Source of the DNA: UMGS1387 sp045539625
Lineage (GTDB): Bacteria > Bacillota > Clostridia > Oscillospirales > CAG-382
Reading direction: 5' to 3'
Length of the DNA: 51,088 nt
NCBI GenBank assembly: GCA_045539625.1
Contig: JAZQFS010000087.1
Coordinates: 1 to 51,088 of the forward strand
Positions 43,251 through 51,088 of the stretch are shown one piece after another (positions within the stretch are counted from its first letter, which is position 1; every line of letters starts with the position of its first letter). The notes beneath the pieces were generated by a model. It did no database searches. It was not told the origin of the DNA and saw nothing but the letters and a program-made list of their open reading frames with translations. The translations under genes were made by a program, and so were the position numbers.

Positions 43251-44153
43251 ATGCAAAAATGTTTACATTCACCTAACAAAAGAAAAAGCCGCAAAATGTT
43301 GTCAATGTTATTGTTTGCAGTTGTTTGCGTTGTCTGCTATTTTGCGGGACGTCTTGACAGACCGAGTGCTGACGTGCCTGTGCAGTACGTAAAACCTATG
43401 TATCTTCAGCTTTTTGACCGCCCTTATGATGACGGCTTTTCGGCAGACAGTGACAACGTGGAACAAAATGAAATAAAAATGAATAATGACAAATCAAAAA
43501 ATTCAAATTCAGCCGTTGAAAATGTCAACCTTCAGCAAGCTATTACCGTGCCGACGTATGTTTCGGTTGTGGATAAATCGGGACGTAATATCCAAATAAA
43601 GGTAGAAGATTACGTTCTCGGCTGTCTTATAGGCGAAATGCCGCTGACTTTTCATCCGCAGGCACTTATGGCACAAAGTGTTGCGATACGCAGCTTTACC
43701 CTTAATAAGCTGTCCGAGACTTCAAAACACGGCAAAGCCGTTTGCTGTATGAATCCTGCCTGTTGTCAGAACTATATGCCTGCTGAAAACAGCGGTTATT
43801 CCCAGGAGCTTCTTAATATAGCACGTCAGGCAGTAAAGGCGACGGAAAATATTGTTGCCGTCAGCGGCGGCGTGCCCATAAATGCCGTGTATCACGCCTC
43901 AAGTGCCGAAAAAACAAAAGACAGCGCCGATGTCTGGGGCGGCGAGATACAGTATCTGAAAAGCGTAAAGTCACCGCAGGGAGAGGCACAGATATGCTTT
44001 TCAAGTTACTCAGGAAAGGGCGGACACGGCGTAGGAATGAGTCAGCAGGGCGCAAATCTTCTTGCAAAAGAGGGGAAAAGCTATAAAGAAATACTTGAAT
44101 ACTACTACAGCGGAATAAGCTTTGATGTGGTCAGATACAATGACAGCTTATAA
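43251..44153 (+). CDS. SpoIID/LytB-domain protein
   Basis: The 300-residue protein has one N-terminal membrane segment (about 17-33), a polar Asn/Ser-rich linker (about 65-100) and a SpoIID domain (about 105-295). The domain shows VLGCLIGEMPLTFHPQALMAQSVAIRSF with Glu129 in the position of the SpoIID catalytic Glu, and GHGVGMSQQGANLLAKEG at the C terminus. SpoIID is a lytic transglycosylase that cleaves peptidoglycan during engulfment. An additional Cys cluster (CCMNPACCQNY) lies mid-domain. It may be true spoIID or a vegetative relative. Its partner SpoIIQ is not nearby. Confidence 0.85.
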   Translation: MQKCLHSPNKRKSRKMLSMLLFAVVCVVCYFAGRLDRPSADVPVQYVKPMYLQLFDRPYDDGFSADSDNVEQNEIKMNNDKSKNSNSAVENVNLQQAITVPTYVSVVDKSGRNIQIKVEDYVLGCLIGEMPLTFHPQALMAQSVAIRSFTLNKLSETSKHGKAVCCMNPACCQNYMPAENSGYSQELLNIARQAVKATENIVAVSGGVPINAVYHASSAEKTKDSADVWGGEIQYLKSVKSPQGEAQICFSSYSGKGGHGVGMSQQGANLLAKEGKSYKEILEYYYSGISFDVVRYNDSL

Positions 44154-44157
44154 ATCT

Positions 44158-44688
44158 TCACCCTTTGAAAAATTCGATAACTTTTTCTACAGCACGGCAC
44201 GGTATTAAAACTGTGCCGTGTTCTTCTGTCAGCCAGATGTCCGACTTTTCCGCCTTTCGGCACTGCCCGAATTCACCGAGACGGCTTGTAATCATAGGCA
44301 GTGGAATTTTTGAAAACACCAAAAGTCTGTAAAAACCGTCAAAACAAAAAAGACGTGACGAAACATTGCCGTATTTCGATGCAATGACTTTGCTTGCCTC
44401 AATGATGCTCTCAATGGACTTTGATGAAAATATGTATCTTGACGCCTTGCCGTTGTTTGGCGACAGTCTTAAAAACAGCTCTCCGCCTCCGAACTTGTCT
44501 TCAAAAAACTCGGCATGTGTTATGCCGCCTGCACAGCTCTTGTCCTTGTTCTTTAAAAGTGATAGAATGTGGTTTAACATTTTTTTTGAATTGTCCGAGC
44601 CGTCAAAAGAGGCGGAACCGTATTTTTCCATATCGCTCTTTGACAGTATAACCTTGAAGCTGTCAGGCGAAATTTTAATAATGTGCAT
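44158..44688 (-). CDS. MecA-like adaptor protein
   Basis: The 176-residue protein starts MHIIKISPDSFKVILSKSDME, matching the N-terminal pattern of MecA adaptors, which bring substrates to ClpC. It has an acidic-basic middle and a C-terminal domain (about 85-175) ending in RAVEKVIEFFKG. It is shorter than B. subtilis MecA (218). The ATG at 44688 follows CGGAG. It converges on the SpoIID gene with 4 nt between stop codons and is divergent from topB. The assignment rests mainly on the N terminus. Confidence 0.65.
   Translation of the reverse strand: MHIIKISPDSFKVILSKSDMEKYGSASFDGSDNSKKMLNHILSLLKNKDKSCAGGITHAEFFEDKFGGGELFLRLSPNNGKASRYIFSSKSIESIIEASKVIASKYGNVSSRLFCFDGFYRLLVFSKIPLPMITSRLGEFGQCRKAEKSDIWLTEEHGTVLIPCRAVEKVIEFFKG
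44193..44221 (+). terminator. Possible plus-strand terminator inside the MecA-like gene
   Basis: CACGGCACGG (44193-44202) pairs with CTGTGCCGTG (44211-44220), ten pairs with one G-U, followed on the plus strand by TTCTTCT. It lies within the convergent coding region and could end spoIID-type transcripts. Confidence 0.35.
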
Positions 44689-44808
44689 TTTTCTACTCCG
44701 TTTGATTTGAGATATGTATATTCTACTACACCTTAAGCTGTTTGTCATTGATGAAAATACGGAAAGCAAGGCAAAAAATACATATTGATAAAAAAAGGCT
44801 GATTTTAC

Positions 44809-44837
44809 TTTACAAATACATTATATTGTGTTATAAT
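44809..44837 (+). promoter_or_regulatory. Promoter of topB
   Basis: TTTACA (44809-44814) and TATAAT (44832-44837) are separated by 17 nt, 33 nt upstream of the start at 44871. This also shows that the longer in-frame reading from 44742 is not the true start. Confidence 0.8.
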
Positions 44838-44870
44838 ATTAAAGATAATTATTCTGAACAAGAGGTAGAA

Positions 44871-46973
44871 ATGAAGCTCATAATTGCAGAAAAGCCCAGT
44901 CTTGGCAGAAATATTGCCGATGCTATCGGCGGTATGCGAAAAAGACAGGGATATCTTGAAAATGACGAATACATAGTAACCTGGGCATTCGGACACCTGT
45001 TTTCGCTGGAGGACATAGAGCACTATAATCCAAATCCCGACGGAACAACACGCTGGACCATGGATAATCTGCCATGCTTTCCCGAAAAGTTTGAGTTTTC
45101 CCTCAAAAAGGGAAGCGACAAAAAACCCGATGAGGGAATAGTAAGACAGTTTTTGCTTATGGAGCAGCTTTGTAACCGACCTGATGTTGATACAATAATC
45201 AATGCAGGTGATGCCGACAGAGAAGGTGAAATAATAGTAAGACTGTGTGTTGATAAGGCACTTCACAGTGAAAAAAGCTTTCTTCGTCTGTGGCTTCCCG
45301 ACCAGACACCTGAAACGGTACGGGCGGCACTTAACGATATGAAAAATGAAGATGAGTACCGCAATCTTGCCAACGAAGGACTTGCACGTACTTATATTGA
45401 CTGGCTTTACGGGGTGAATCTTACAAGATATGCCACCATCAGGACAGGACTTTTGCTGAGAGTGGGACGTGTTATTATCCCCATTGTCAAGGCAATTTAT
45501 GACAGGGATAAGCAGATTGAAAACTTTGTTCCCGAAAAATACTACGGCATCAAGAGTAATGAAGAGACAAAGGGCGAAGAAATAGAGCTTGTGTCAAAGC
45601 TTAAGTTTGCCAAGAACGAGCTTGAAAAGGCAAAGAAAACGTGCGATGATTATAATTCGAGAACAGCAGTTGTAAAGGACGTAAAGCGTAAAAAGGATAA
45701 AATTTCTCCCGGTAAGCTTTATTCTCTTACCAAACTTCAGAACGCTTTGAGCAAACGGTATAAAATGAATATGACCGAAAGCCTTGAGATTGTTCAGAAG
45801 CTTTATGAAATGGGATATCTGACATATCCTCGAACCAACTCCGAGTACCTTGCAACAGCAGAAAAGGATAAAATTGAAAAAATCGTAAATAATTTCAAAA
45901 ACCTTGGCTATAAGCTTAAATTCCGTGACGATAAAACTGTTTTCGATGACAGTAAAATCGAGTCGCACTCGGCACTGACTCCTACGTATAAAGTGCCTAA
46001 AAAGGACGAGCTTGACGAAAAGCAAAGACTTGTGTATTCTACCGTTGTTCATAGATTTGCGGCGGTGTTCTGCGAAGAAGAATGTATTGCCAATAAGACA
46101 GAAATCACAATAGACCTTGACGGACTTGAGGAATTTACCCTTAAAGGTGCTGTAATAATTCAAAAAGGATGGACGGCGTACGACGTGTATTCTGCAAAGG
46201 ATAAACTGTTGCCGCCCCTTGAAAAAGGCGATAGTGTCAATATTAAATTTGAGCCTGTTGAAAAGGAATCCACACCTCCAAAGCATTATACCGTCGAAAC
46301 CCTCAATAACTACCTTAAAAATCCCTTTCGTGAGGAGAAGGCAAACGCCGATGAAGAAATGGGTGACGATGCCGAGGAATATAAGGCAATGCTTGAAGGT
46401 CTTGAGCTGGGTACCGAAGCAACAAGAACGGGTATTATCGAAAACGCCTGCAAGAGTAATTATATTCTGCTTAAAAAGGATACATATTATATACAGAAGG
46501 ACGGAGAGTTCCTTATAGAATCGCTGTCTCAGATGAATATAAGTATGGATAAGTATAAGACAAGCCAGCTTGGTAAAGCTTTAAAGCAGGTATTCAGAGG
46601 CGAAATTGCAGTAGATGACAGCGTAAAACTTGCAACGGAAGAAATCAGCAAGGTCTTCCAAAGACAGCAGATGCCTGTTGAAACCGACGATTATACAGGC
46701 TCTTACGGAGACGTTGTCGGAACTTGCCCGCTTTGCGGCAAAGAGGTAATACGAGGCAGGTATAAATACGGCTGCAGGGGATATAAGGAGGGCTGTACTT
46801 TCGGAGTAAGCCTTAATATCTGCAACAGAAATATTTCGGTGTCAAATGTAAAGCTTCTTCTCGAGACGGGACAGACGGCAAAAATATGCGGTTTTGTGTC
46901 AAAAAGAACAGGCAAGGTCTTTGACGGTGCTCTTAAACTTGTTGAAGGTAAGGCGGTTTTTGATTTTACATAA
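44871..46973 (+). CDS. topB: DNA topoisomerase III (type IA)
   Basis: This enzyme relaxes and decatenates DNA by single-strand passage. The 700-residue protein begins with the Toprim motif MKLIIAEKPSLGRNIADAI and has DADREGE near 110. The catalytic Tyr319 lies in YLTYPRTNSEYL. The typical SHSALTPT region is near 365. The C terminus holds a zinc-finger-like segment (CPLCGKEV, then CRGYKEGC, about 620-645). The start at 44871 is supported by AGAGGTAG and the promoter. The -10 box lies inside the longer alternative reading. Confidence 0.93.
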   Translation: MKLIIAEKPSLGRNIADAIGGMRKRQGYLENDEYIVTWAFGHLFSLEDIEHYNPNPDGTTRWTMDNLPCFPEKFEFSLKKGSDKKPDEGIVRQFLLMEQLCNRPDVDTIINAGDADREGEIIVRLCVDKALHSEKSFLRLWLPDQTPETVRAALNDMKNEDEYRNLANEGLARTYIDWLYGVNLTRYATIRTGLLLRVGRVIIPIVKAIYDRDKQIENFVPEKYYGIKSNEETKGEEIELVSKLKFAKNELEKAKKTCDDYNSRTAVVKDVKRKKDKISPGKLYSLTKLQNALSKRYKMNMTESLEIVQKLYEMGYLTYPRTNSEYLATAEKDKIEKIVNNFKNLGYKLKFRDDKTVFDDSKIESHSALTPTYKVPKKDELDEKQRLVYSTVVHRFAAVFCEEECIANKTEITIDLDGLEEFTLKGAVIIQKGWTAYDVYSAKDKLLPPLEKGDSVNIKFEPVEKESTPPKHYTVETLNNYLKNPFREEKANADEEMGDDAEEYKAMLEGLELGTEATRTGIIENACKSNYILLKKDTYYIQKDGEFLIESLSQMNISMDKYKTSQLGKALKQVFRGEIAVDDSVKLATEEISKVFQRQQMPVETDDYTGSYGDVVGTCPLCGKEVIRGRYKYGCRGYKEGCTFGVSLNICNRNISVSNVKLLLETGQTAKICGFVSKRTGKVFDGALKLVEGKAVFDFT

Positions 46974-47002
46974 ATTTATTGAGATTATTTTATAAAAAAC
47001 TG

Positions 47003-47031
47003 TTGACTTATTTGTCATAAAAAGGTATAAT
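47003..47031 (+). promoter_or_regulatory. Promoter of the secD-secF operon
   Basis: TTGACT (47003-47008) and TATAAT (47026-47031) are separated by 17 nt. A second TATAAT lies at 47038-47043. Confidence 0.85.
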
Positions 47032-47079
47032 GTATGCTATAATTGACTTTTTGCGAAAAAAGAAAGGAAGAAACAAACA

Positions 47080-48375
47080 ATGAAAAACAGCGTATGTTCA
47101 TTTGTGCTTATGCTTTTGTGTATTGTGCTTGCAGTTGTAATTGCAATATACGGTATAAGCGGAATCGGTCTTAAGAGCGTTATGGAGGACGATGCCATCA
47201 ATAAGGGTCTTGACCTTGTAGGCGGCTCATCTGTAACATATCAGGCAGTAGCCGACGAGGAAGATGCAGATTTTGATATGGCAACGGCACTCAATACCGT
47301 TGAAACCATGCTTCGTCAGCGTCTTGACTCTCTCAGCTACCATGAAGCAACAATTGCAAGAGTAGGCGACGATAAGATCAGAGTTGACATTCCCGGTATC
47401 GACGATCCCGAAGAAGCAACAAAGAAGCTCGGCTCTACAGCAAAGCTTGAATTCAGAAACTCAAGCGGCGAAGTAATCATCGAAGGCGAAGAGGTTAAGG
47501 ACGCATTTGCTTCCTACGGCGAAACAGGAAAGGGCCTTGGTCAGGAATACTTTGTATCCCTCCAGTTTACTGCTGAAGGCGCAAGACTTTTTGCAGAGGG
47601 CACAGGTGCTATGGCTGCTCTTAAGGACAGCGGTATGAACTATATCGGAATTTACCTTGATAACGAGCTTATTTCACAGCCTTCCGTTGAAGAAAGAATT
47701 GACAGCGACTCATGTATCATCACAGGTACATTCACACAGGAAGATGCTATCTGGCTTGCAGATATCATTGCGGCAGGTAAGCTTCCCGTTGAGCTTGAAG
47801 AAGTAGAAAACCGTTTTGTAGGTCCTACACTTGGCTCCGATGCACTTTCCAAGAGCCTTCAGGCGGGAGCTATCGGTATTCTTCTTGTAATGGTATTTAT
47901 GATTCTTGTGTACAGAGTTCCCGGTGTTGTATCGGCACTCTCACTTGTTGGATATATTGCAGTATTTGCAATTCTTCTTGTATACTTCCGTGTTAACCTT
48001 TCACTTCCCGGTATTGCAGGTATTATCCTTACAATCGGTATGGCGGTTGACTCAAATGTTGTCATCTATGAAAGAATCAAGGAAGAGCTTAATTCAGGTA
48101 AGAGCACAAGAGCTGCCGTAAGAGCAGGCTTCAAGAGTGCGTTTACCGCTATCTTTGACTCCAACATCACAACAATCATCGCAGCGGCAGTTCTTATTTA
48201 CTACGGCGTAGGTGCGGTAAGTGGCTTTGCAATCACACTTCTTATGGGTGTACTCATTTCACTGTTTACAGCACTTGTGGTAACAAGAGTTCTCCTTTAT
48301 TCACTTGTTGACATGGGCGTTTGTCCTTGGCTTTTGGGTGCAAAGAAAAAGAAGAACACAGACGTTGAGGCATAA
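47080..48375 (+). CDS. secD: Protein translocase subunit SecD
   Basis: SecD, with SecF, uses the proton or ion gradient to help pull proteins out through SecYEG. The 431-residue protein has one N-terminal helix (about 5-28), an extracytoplasmic P1 domain (about 35-250, including DKIRVDIPGIDDPEEA) and five C-terminal helices with the conserved GIILTIGMAVDSNVVIYERIKEE. AAAGGAAG precedes the ATG. It is followed by secF at 17 nt. Confidence 0.95.
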   Translation: MKNSVCSFVLMLLCIVLAVVIAIYGISGIGLKSVMEDDAINKGLDLVGGSSVTYQAVADEEDADFDMATALNTVETMLRQRLDSLSYHEATIARVGDDKIRVDIPGIDDPEEATKKLGSTAKLEFRNSSGEVIIEGEEVKDAFASYGETGKGLGQEYFVSLQFTAEGARLFAEGTGAMAALKDSGMNYIGIYLDNELISQPSVEERIDSDSCIITGTFTQEDAIWLADIIAAGKLPVELEEVENRFVGPTLGSDALSKSLQAGAIGILLVMVFMILVYRVPGVVSALSLVGYIAVFAILLVYFRVNLSLPGIAGIILTIGMAVDSNVVIYERIKEELNSGKSTRAAVRAGFKSAFTAIFDSNITTIIAAAVLIYYGVGAVSGFAITLLMGVLISLFTALVVTRVLLYSLVDMGVCPWLLGAKKKKNTDVEA

Positions 48376-48392
48376 GAGGGGAGGAATTATAA

Positions 48393-49598
48393 ATGAAGAA
48401 ATTCAACTTTGTTAAAAGCAGTAAAGTATTCTTTGCAATCTCCCTTATTATGGTGGTTGTTACGGTAGTACTTCTTTTTACCAAGGGCTTTAACCTTGAC
48501 ATTGAATTTGTAGGCGGTACAGAGCTTACATTTGATATCGGAAGAACAGTTACAGGCGACGACGAAGCTAAAATTGAGCAGATGGTTAGGGGCGTTATCG
48601 GTGACGATATGTACTCCAAGCTCAGAATCGTCGGAGATAATAAGGATAGCGTTGTTGTAAGAACAAAGCTTGTTGATACAGAAACAGATTATGATGTTCT
48701 CAATGCGGCAATTGCAGAAGCAGTTCTTGCACTTGATGAAGGAATAACAGTTGTTTCTCAGGGCGAAAACAATATCGTGTTTGCTCTTCCCGAAGCTGAA
48801 GAAAAGGCTGAAGGCGAAGAAACAGAAGAAACCGAAGATGCTGCAGAAGACGCAGAGGCTGAAGATGTAGTTGACAGCTATGATGTAGAAAATGCAGTAG
48901 CTCCTTTGGTATACACAGTATACGGCGTTGAAGAAAATGCCGACGGCAACCTCGTTGTAACCTATGACCCCAACAGTGAAGTAAGCGTTCTCAGAGGCGA
49001 AATCGCAGATGGAATGGATGCTCTTTATGAAGACGAGGGACTTGACGTGGTTCTTAGCTCCAATAACACAGTAAGTGCAGAAGTAAGTGACGGTCTTAAG
49101 AGAAGTGCATTCCTTGCAACCTTTGCAGCAGTTCTTCTTATGCTCATCTACATTGCATTCAGATTCCAGATCAGCTCTGCTTTTGCAGCAGTTATCTGTC
49201 TTGCACACGACGTAGTTACAATGCTTCTTGCTTACCTCGTGTTCCAGATTCCCGTAAGCTCCACAATCATTGCAGCTATTCTTACAATTGTTGGTTACTC
49301 TATCAATGCTACAATCGTTATCTTCGACAGAGTAAGAGAAAATGTCAGGGCTAACCCCAATCCCAAGGAGTTTGCAAACAATGTTGACTCAGGTATCAAG
49401 TCAACAATCTGGCGTTCTCTTAACACAACAATTACAACTCTTCTCACAATAGGTATGGTATATATCCTTGGTGTTACCTCAATTAAGGAATTTGCACTTC
49501 CTCTTATAGTGGGTATAGTTTCCGGTGCATACTCTTCCATCTGCCTTGCAGGTCCTTTGTGGAGCGCATTTAAGGGTATTGCAAATAAGAGAAAGTAA
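48393..49598 (+). CDS. secF: Protein translocase subunit SecF with acidic insertion
   Basis: The 401-residue protein has the SecF layout: a first helix (about 10-28), the FVGGTELTFDI motif, an extracytoplasmic domain and five C-terminal helices with ILTIVGYSINATIVIFDRVREN. It is about 100 residues longer than most SecF proteins. The extra sequence lies in the extracytoplasmic domain (about 115-215), including an acidic Glu/Ala/Asp run at about 136-163. It may be an elaborated P4 domain. GAGGGGAGG precedes the ATG. Confidence 0.93.
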   Translation: MKKFNFVKSSKVFFAISLIMVVVTVVLLFTKGFNLDIEFVGGTELTFDIGRTVTGDDEAKIEQMVRGVIGDDMYSKLRIVGDNKDSVVVRTKLVDTETDYDVLNAAIAEAVLALDEGITVVSQGENNIVFALPEAEEKAEGEETEETEDAAEDAEAEDVVDSYDVENAVAPLVYTVYGVEENADGNLVVTYDPNSEVSVLRGEIADGMDALYEDEGLDVVLSSNNTVSAEVSDGLKRSAFLATFAAVLLMLIYIAFRFQISSAFAAVICLAHDVVTMLLAYLVFQIPVSSTIIAAILTIVGYSINATIVIFDRVRENVRANPNPKEFANNVDSGIKSTIWRSLNTTITTLLTIGMVYILGVTSIKEFALPLIVGIVSGAYSSICLAGPLWSAFKGIANKRK

Positions 49599-49616
49599 TT
49601 GAAAATCTAAAACTTT

Positions 49617-49652
49617 AAGTGGGTGTCTTTCGGCACTCACTTTTTTGTTTTC
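49617..49652 (+). terminator. Terminator of secD-secF
   Basis: AAGTGGGTG (49617-49625) pairs with CACTCACTT (49634-49642), with one G-U, followed by TTTTTGTTTTC. Confidence 0.85.
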
Positions 49653-49654
49653 TA

Positions 49655-49683
49655 TTGACTTTGATGGCAATTTGTGTTAAAGT
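49655..49683 (+). promoter_or_regulatory. Promoter of the GH28-like gene
   Basis: TTGACT (49655-49660) and a weaker TAAAGT (49678-49683) are separated by 17 nt, 27 nt before the start codon. Confidence 0.6.
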
Positions 49684-49710
49684 ATCATTAGTAAAATAAG
49701 GAGCGTGACA

Positions 49711-51088
49711 ATGATGACATACAGAGTTTTTGCCGACGGTGTCGAGCTTGTAACAAACTACGCCCGTGTTTCCAAAATGCCGTTTAATATGGTATGGAAG
49801 GGCTATCAGAGAGATATGGAGCAGACAGAGCTTGCATACTTTGTTTCCTTTGATATGGATAAGAGTGTAACTCTTGAAATAGATGTGCTTGAGGCTGATG
49901 TAAAAACTGCGGTTATCAGACCGCTTGAATACGGAATAGAGTATTCTGTCAATGGAAACAGAATTACCGTAAGTCTTGATAAACCGAGAAAATTCGTGCT
50001 GGAAGTAAACGGTATTCACGAAACACTTAACGTTTTCGCAAATGAAAAGGATGACTTTGTTCCCGATGATAATACAATTTATTTCGGAGCAGGCGAGCAC
50101 CATACCGGAATGATTTATCCCAAGAGCGGACAGACAGTTTATATCGCCGAGGGTGCTGTTGTTTACGGCGGAATATATGTCTATAAGCAGGATAATGTAA
50201 CTGTAAGGGGAAGAGGTATACTTGACAGCTCCGAAATTCTCAGAGGCGACCAGCTTTCGGAGGACGATGAGTTTTATAAAGAGCTCTCTGCTGTAGGACT
50301 TACCGATGGAGATATACGCCTTATTACAGGCTTTACTGCATATGAATGTAATAATTTCACTGTTGACGGCGTTGTGCTTCGTGATGCACCCTTCTGGTCA
50401 ATGATTATACGTAACGGCTGTAATAACGTAAAAATCAATAATGTCAAGCTTATCGGTCAGTGGAGATATAACGCCGACGGCTTTGACCTTTGTGCATCTA
50501 TGAATATAAAGCTTACCGATTGCTTTGTCCGTTCCTTTGATGACAGCGTGGTAATAAGAGCTGTAGACCTCGACGGCGAAACAACGCCCTGTGACAATAT
50601 TCTGGTTGAGAATAACGTGCTGTGGTGTGATTGGGGTAAAAATCTTGAAATATGGTGCGGCGATAAGAATGCGGTTGTAAAGAATGTTACGTTCAGAAAT
50701 AATTATCTTGTTCACGTCACCGATTATGCTATAAGCATCGATACATGGTTTGGTGCTCCGTCGCTTACCGTTGACGGCGTGCTGTATGAGAATATATATA
50801 TAGATACTCAAAGTGATATTCTTACCCCTGTAATTCAGGAGTCGCAGGAGCATAAATATCCTTGCTTTGATACAATACCTGCCGACAATAGAAAAGGAAC
50901 CTGGATAGGGGTAGGAAGACTTGGCAAAAACCTTGGTAATCAGGCTTGCGATTTCAGTGCGGATTGCTCCGGTTATGTTATAAGATACAGAAATATCACT
51001 CTGAGAAACGTAACCTGTAACGGCGAGTATAAGCTGCCGATTAAAATTTCTTCTCAGCATCTTGCAGAACTGTCGGGTGTGACTGTAG
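49711..51088 (+). CDS. GH28-like beta-helix glycosidase (3' end beyond window)
   Basis: The open frame runs without a stop for 459 codons to the window edge. The N terminus is a beta-sandwich-like region (about 1-110), followed by a right-handed parallel beta-helix (about 120-450). GH28-type active-site motifs are visible: NADGFDLC near residue 257 and FDDSVVIRA near 280, supplying the acidic residues, with HVTDYAISID further on. There is no signal peptide, so an intracellular enzyme acting on pectic or related oligosaccharides is likely. AAGGAG lies 7 nt before the ATG; a second in-frame ATG follows directly. Confidence 0.85.
   Translation, partial: MMTYRVFADGVELVTNYARVSKMPFNMVWKGYQRDMEQTELAYFVSFDMDKSVTLEIDVLEADVKTAVIRPLEYGIEYSVNGNRITVSLDKPRKFVLEVNGIHETLNVFANEKDDFVPDDNTIYFGAGEHHTGMIYPKSGQTVYIAEGAVVYGGIYVYKQDNVTVRGRGILDSSEILRGDQLSEDDEFYKELSAVGLTDGDIRLITGFTAYECNNFTVDGVVLRDAPFWSMIIRNGCNNVKINNVKLIGQWRYNADGFDLCASMNIKLTDCFVRSFDDSVVIRAVDLDGETTPCDNILVENNVLWCDWGKNLEIWCGDKNAVVKNVTFRNNYLVHVTDYAISIDTWFGAPSLTVDGVLYENIYIDTQSDILTPVIQESQEHKYPCFDTIPADNRKGTWIGVGRLGKNLGNQACDFSADCSGYVIRYRNITLRNVTCNGEYKLPIKISSQHLAELSGVTV

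Noticed and set aside
44742..44870. Upstream extension of topoisomerase III by 43 residues
   Set aside because: The extension contains the promoter -10 box, and the Toprim motif begins right at the ATG at 44871, which has a ribosome site.
48387..49208. Minus-strand frame of 273 codons opposite secF
   Set aside because: It is antisense to a clear SecF, and its Cys- and Asn-rich product has no recognisable features.
1..51088. tRNA or rRNA genes, insertion sequences or prophage genes
   Set aside because: None were recognised on either strand; intergenic gaps are short, and the only gap with notable structure is 1-267.

Overview
The window reads as a chromosomal segment of a Gram-positive, anaerobic-type member of the Clostridia, probably a gut or rumen lineage near the Oscillospirales/Ruminococcaceae. 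This is inferred from protein style and gene order, not from a marker gene. Support comes from four proteins with S-layer homology (SLH) domains, a class A penicillin-binding protein, a SpoIID-type protein, a BofC-like domain, an HPr-like protein, WhiA, a MecA-like adaptor, strong AGGAGG ribosome sites, and many promoters of TTGACA-17-TATAAT type. No rRNA, tRNA, phage, IS element or CRISPR array was seen.

Region 1 (1-22380) is almost wholly minus-strand. Bases 1-267 carry no gene but hold a striking array of tiny hairpins. Next come a three-gene operon (YczE-like membrane protein, SLH protein, FG-GAP repeat protein), an SLH protein downstream of PBP1A, and a divergent small BofC-like protein. 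A small membrane protein with its own promoter follows. Then comes an operon of PHP phosphatase, NAD(P)HX repair enzyme, a lipoprotein with a damaged or unusual start, and alanine racemase. The region ends with an HtrA protease, an SLH-PPIase protein with a YcdB/SLH protein, two tandem paralogous sugar-type binding lipoproteins without permeases, and an HPr-like protein lacking the phospho-histidine.

Region 2 (22631-37451) is plus-strand housekeeping: pfkA, a 36-residue peptide gene with its own consensus promoter and terminator, then a long co-directional run: yerC-like, methyltransferase, hslO, miaB, ylbF-like, mutS, mgtE, murB, whiA, dnaE. A structured leader with a 21-codon ORF and a stem overlapping the ribosome site lies between mutS and mgtE. 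WhiA appears to lack one LAGLIDADG repeat.

Region 3 (37531-51088) mixes strands: a TIM-barrel sugar isomerase/epimerase and an AraC regulator divergent from a GH2 glycosidase, citrate synthase, a SpoIID-domain protein, a MecA-like adaptor divergent from topoisomerase III, secD and secF (with an acidic insertion), and a beta-helix GH28-like enzyme cut by the window end.

The most unusual signals are the hairpin array at 23-93, the mgtE leader RNA, the isolated peptide gene at 23784, the short WhiA, and the out-of-frame lipoprotein start near 10480.
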